A DNA stretch of 8,483 nt from Bacteroidales bacterium. GTDB taxonomy: Bacteria > Bacteroidota > Bacteroidia > Bacteroidales > DYOH01. The notes beneath the pieces were generated by a model. The model saw only the letters and a program-made list of their open reading frames with translations. It was not told the DNA's origin and ran no database searches. Shown one piece after another: positions 6,537 through 8,483 of this stretch; position 1 is the first letter of the stretch, and each line of letters begins with the position of its first letter. The translations under genes were made by a program, and so were the position numbers. The stretch lies in NCBI GenBank assembly GCA_030632545.1, contig DAOVUO010000087.1:1-8483 (forward strand), in the 5' to 3' direction.

Positions 6537-8060
6537 ATGACAAGTAAAATTAAATTCCCTCTGATTTTTTTAAGCGCATTTCTATTTTTCTTTCTATTTT
6601 GGAAACAAGCTCTTGGGAATAATGCAGTTATTTACACTGTGTTTGTACTTTTAACTGGAATTATTTTAAAAGGCTTCGACAAAAAAAAGACAGGTTTTTA
6701 TATAATTAGCATAGGTACTTTATTTAGCTCATTATATATTGCCTACCACGCCTCTACCCTAGCAATTGTTGTATGGATTATATCATTAATTCTTTTTCAA
6801 GCATTTCTGCATTGGAATAATTTTCGTACACCTATTTATGCATTTCTATCGGCTTTTGTTGATTATTTTAGTCTCTTCAACTTGATTAAAAGTAATTCAT
6901 CCAAAAAATCAGGATTTACTGTTAAAAGTAAAAGTTTCTGGAAATGGTTCAAACTCACAATAATTCCTGCGTTTGTATTTTATATATTTTTCTGGATTTA
7001 CAAATGGGCAGTTCCCGAATTTGACAAATTAAGTAATGAATTTTGGGAAAAATTTGTGGGTTGGTGGAATTATATTTTTGAGGATATTTCGTTTTTGGCT
7101 CTTCTGTTTTTTATTTGGGGATTAGTTACCGCAATTTGGTTAAATTTTAAACGTGATAAGAATAGTATTTTAGCAAAAGAACAAAAATACAAAAATGAAA
7201 TTGTTAGAAATAAAACCAAAGATAAGTCATTGTTTACGCACGCAAAAAATTTAAAACCTGTACTCAAAAATGAATTCCGCTCAGGATTAATACTAATTAT
7301 ATCAGTAAATGTATTACTTCTATTAGTTAATATTACCGATATAAGTACAATTTGGTTTGGATTTGAATATACAAGCGATTTTGATTTGAAACAATTTGTT
7401 CACGAAGGAACTTATTTATTGATTTTGAGCATTATGCTTTCCATGTCAATTATGCTCTACTTTTTCAGACAAAATCTAAATTTTTACAAATCTAAAAAAA
7501 GCTTACAACTAGTTAGCTATTTATGGATTACTCAAAATGTTGTACTACTAATTTCCGTAGTGACACGTAATTTATACTACATACAGTACTTTGGATTAGC
7601 ATATTTACGTATTGGCCTGTTTTTCTTTTTGATATTAGTTGTTTTTGGATTAATTACTCTTTGGCTAAAAATTAAAAATAATGGCTCAATGTTCTACTTA
7701 TTTCGTGTAAATTCATGGGCTTTATATATTGGCTTTATACTTTTTGCTGGGGTTGATTGGGATTCTGTAATTGCAAAACATAATCTAAATCACTCAATGA
7801 AAAACAATATGGAAACAAGCTTTTTACTAACATTGGATGAAAAGGTTTTTCCTATGATAGATGAGCATAAGGAAATTCTTAAACAAGACGAAAAATTCAA
7901 TACTTTTAAGCAATTCGACATGAGTTACACTGATGTTTATGAGCAAAAAGTTAATGAATTTGTACAAAATTATAGTGAACGAAGTTGGCTAGCTAAAAAC
8001 CATAAAGATAATTTAGCCTTAGAATATTATTTAGAGAAAGTTGAGTTGGAAGAAAAATAA
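6537..8060 (+). CDS. DUF4173-like polytopic membrane protein
   Basis: A 507-residue protein with about ten to eleven predicted membrane segments (roughly 6-26, 29-46, 53-70, 73-92, 138-158, 184-204, 249-270, 291-310, 325-343, 355-378 and 388-405) and a soluble, charged C-terminal region (about 408-507). A Lys-rich loop at 204-248 is probably cytoplasmic. Motifs that point to DUF4173/DUF4153 are QFVHEGTY (286-293), RNLYYIQYFGLAYLRIG (344-360), and DWDSVIAKHNL followed by LLTLDEKVFPMI (407-441). Function is unknown. It follows the YccF gene after 162 bases in which I see a weak promoter-like AATTTTTG (6453-6460) and an A-rich leader, so it may be transcribed alone or with yccF. It is the last gene before the hairpin-rich stretch. 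Family call is from motif memory. Confidence 0.75.
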   Translation: MTSKIKFPLIFLSAFLFFFLFWKQALGNNAVIYTVFVLLTGIILKGFDKKKTGFYIISIGTLFSSLYIAYHASTLAIVVWIISLILFQAFLHWNNFRTPIYAFLSAFVDYFSLFNLIKSNSSKKSGFTVKSKSFWKWFKLTIIPAFVFYIFFWIYKWAVPEFDKLSNEFWEKFVGWWNYIFEDISFLALLFFIWGLVTAIWLNFKRDKNSILAKEQKYKNEIVRNKTKDKSLFTHAKNLKPVLKNEFRSGLILIISVNVLLLLVNITDISTIWFGFEYTSDFDLKQFVHEGTYLLILSIMLSMSIMLYFFRQNLNFYKSKKSLQLVSYLWITQNVVLLISVVTRNLYYIQYFGLAYLRIGLFFFLILVVFGLITLWLKIKNNGSMFYLFRVNSWALYIGFILFAGVDWDSVIAKHNLNHSMKNNMETSFLLTLDEKVFPMIDEHKEILKQDEKFNTFKQFDMSYTDVYEQKVNEFVQNYSERSWLAKNHKDNLALEYYLEKVELEEK

Positions 8061-8075
8061 TTCTTTACAATACTT

Positions 8076-8106
8076 CAATAGTTCCCCGATGTTCGGGAAA
8101 CTATTG
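8076..8106. repeat. Hairpin A1: long stem with CCCGA core
   Basis: CAATAGTT (8076-8083) pairs with AACTATTG (8099-8106), then a single C/A mismatch, then CCCGA (8085-8089) with TCGGG (8093-8097) around the loop TGT. The stem is 13 pairs with one mismatch. It begins 15 bases after the stop of the DUF4173-like gene, with no T run behind it, so it is a poor intrinsic terminator but could stabilise the 3' end of that mRNA. Confidence 0.85.
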
Positions 8107-8123
8107 ATACTTATAAGAAAATA

Positions 8124-8148
8124 TTCCCCGATGTTCGGGAAACCATTG
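8124..8148. repeat. Hairpin A2: second copy of the CCCGA repeat
   Basis: The 20 bases TTCCCCGATGTTCGGGAAAC at 8124-8143 repeat exactly those at 8082-8101, and the next five bases differ at one position (CATTG against TATTG). The left flank does not match, so this copy keeps the short CCCGA/TCGGG stem but lacks the long outer stem of copy A1. Confidence 0.9.
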
Positions 8149-8177
8149 TACAGGGTAAGGTTTTAACAAAATATATT

Positions 8178-8194
8178 GAACCACGCTGTGGTTC
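8178..8194. repeat. Hairpin B: GAACCAC/GTGGTTC
   Basis: A perfect seven-pair stem with the loop GCT. It shares the core AACCAC-N3-GTGGTT with hairpin D. Confidence 0.8.
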
Positions 8195-8217
8195 TAAATT
8201 CTATGTCAATATTTTTT

Positions 8218-8237
8218 CCATGGGCTAATGCCCATGG
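8218..8237. repeat. Hairpin C: CCATGGGC/GCCCATGG
   Basis: A perfect eight-pair stem with the loop TAAT, preceded by six T and followed by CTATTA. It is the only copy of its kind in the window. Confidence 0.82.
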
Positions 8238-8248
8238 CTATTAAAATT

Positions 8249-8265
8249 AAACCACTATGTGGTTT
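8249..8265. repeat. Hairpin D: AAACCAC/GTGGTTT
   Basis: A perfect seven-pair stem with the loop TAT, followed by two more T. It is a variant of hairpin B: the outer pair is A-T here and G-C there, and the loop differs. Confidence 0.8.
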
Positions 8266-8360
8266 TTGTTGTAAAAAAGGGTAGCGATAAGCGGTATTTG
8301 CATTTGAGCTTATTGTGGGAAAGGATTACGCTAAAGTTTAGCTACTCTTAGACTAATTAG

Positions 8361-8380
8361 CCGCAGCATTCATGCTGCGG
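8361..8380. repeat. Hairpin E: CCGCAGCAT/ATGCTGCGG
   Basis: A perfect nine-pair palindrome around TC, or eight pairs with the more realistic loop TTCA. Its centre GCATTCATGC (8366-8375) is the reverse complement of the centre of hairpin G. Confidence 0.85.
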
Positions 8381-8405
8381 AATATATTGATGTTAAAGAT
8401 TTTGC

Positions 8406-8445
8406 GGCTTTAGCCAAAAAACAATAGATAGTTTTGGCTAAAGCC
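8406..8445. repeat. Hairpin F: inverted pair of GGCTTTAGCC units
   Basis: GGCTTTAGCCAAAA (8406-8419) pairs perfectly over 14 bases with TTTTGGCTAAAGCC (8432-8445) across a 12-base loop. Each arm is itself a small palindrome (GGCT-tt-AGCC and TTGGCT-aa-AGCCAA), so this is two copies of one short hairpin unit facing each other. Confidence 0.85.
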
Positions 8446-8471
8446 AATTTATTTGTCGTATTTGTTTGCAC

Positions 8472-8483
8472 GGCATGAATGCC
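8472..8483. repeat. Hairpin G: GGCAT-GA-ATGCC, cut by the window end
   Basis: Five pairs are visible. The preceding bases CAC would pair with GTG if the sequence continues symmetrically past the edge. The centre GCATGAATGC (8473-8482) matches hairpin E in the opposite orientation. Confidence 0.6.

Larger units (their letters stand above)
8061..8483. other. Gene-free, hairpin-rich intergenic stretch
   Basis: No open reading frame of useful length is present on either strand. The stretch holds at least eight short palindromes of about five sequence families, listed separately. Their GC-rich stems stand out against the AT-rich linkers. A ten-base linker word, AATATATTGA, occurs at 8170-8179 and again at 8381-8390. 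The stretch continues past the window's right edge. Confidence 0.8.

Noticed and set aside
7070..7267. Minus-strand open frame inside the DUF4173-like gene
   Set aside because: Antisense shadow with no domain and no promoter.
8082..8143. Possible CRISPR array from the two 20-base direct repeats
   Set aside because: Only two copies with a 22-base gap, no third repeat at that spacing, and no cas genes; they fit the surrounding palindrome cluster better.

Overview
The window reads as a chromosomal segment of a member of the Bacteroidota. It is AT-rich, its genes lack clear Shine-Dalgarno sequences, and the gap at 816-945 contains TAnnTTTG-type -7 promoter elements typical of this phylum. Several encoded families are also typical of it: a propeller sensor (reg_prop), a SiaB-like kinase, a membrane-anchored VWA protein with a PHPD-containing domain, and a DUF4173 membrane protein. 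I cannot place it below phylum level from sequence alone.

Layout. On the minus strand, a SiaB-like (DUF6272) kinase gene (279-815) overlaps by one base (TAATG) the start of a secreted or membrane propeller sensor gene that runs off the left edge (1-279). A 130-bp divergent promoter region (816-945) separates them from a plus-strand pair: fabG (946-1692), then a 684-residue VWA membrane protein (1703-3757) starting 10 bases later. A 262-bp regulatory gap (3758-4019) follows, with a sigma-54-like -24/-12 element and scattered TGACA/TGGCA half-sites. It leads to dnaK (4020-5942), which ends in a textbook intrinsic terminator. Then come a small YccF-family membrane protein (6006-6374) and a 507-residue DUF4173 membrane protein (6537-8060).

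The last 423 bases (8061-8483) hold no convincing gene. They carry a dense cluster of short, nearly perfect palindromes, at least eight hairpins of about five sequence families packed into about 400 bp. Several families occur twice: one direct pair, one pair differing by a compensated base pair, and two pairs in opposite orientation. They resemble REP-like elements, but no associated transposase is visible in the window.

How the genes work together: most of the window is housekeeping (fatty acid elongation, protein folding, envelope proteins). The SiaB kinase with its translationally coupled sensor looks like part of a phosphorylation-based partner-switching pathway; the sensor's output domain lies outside the window. 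The most novel-looking parts are the hairpin cluster, the sigma-54-like dnaK control region, and the coupled SiaB-sensor pair.
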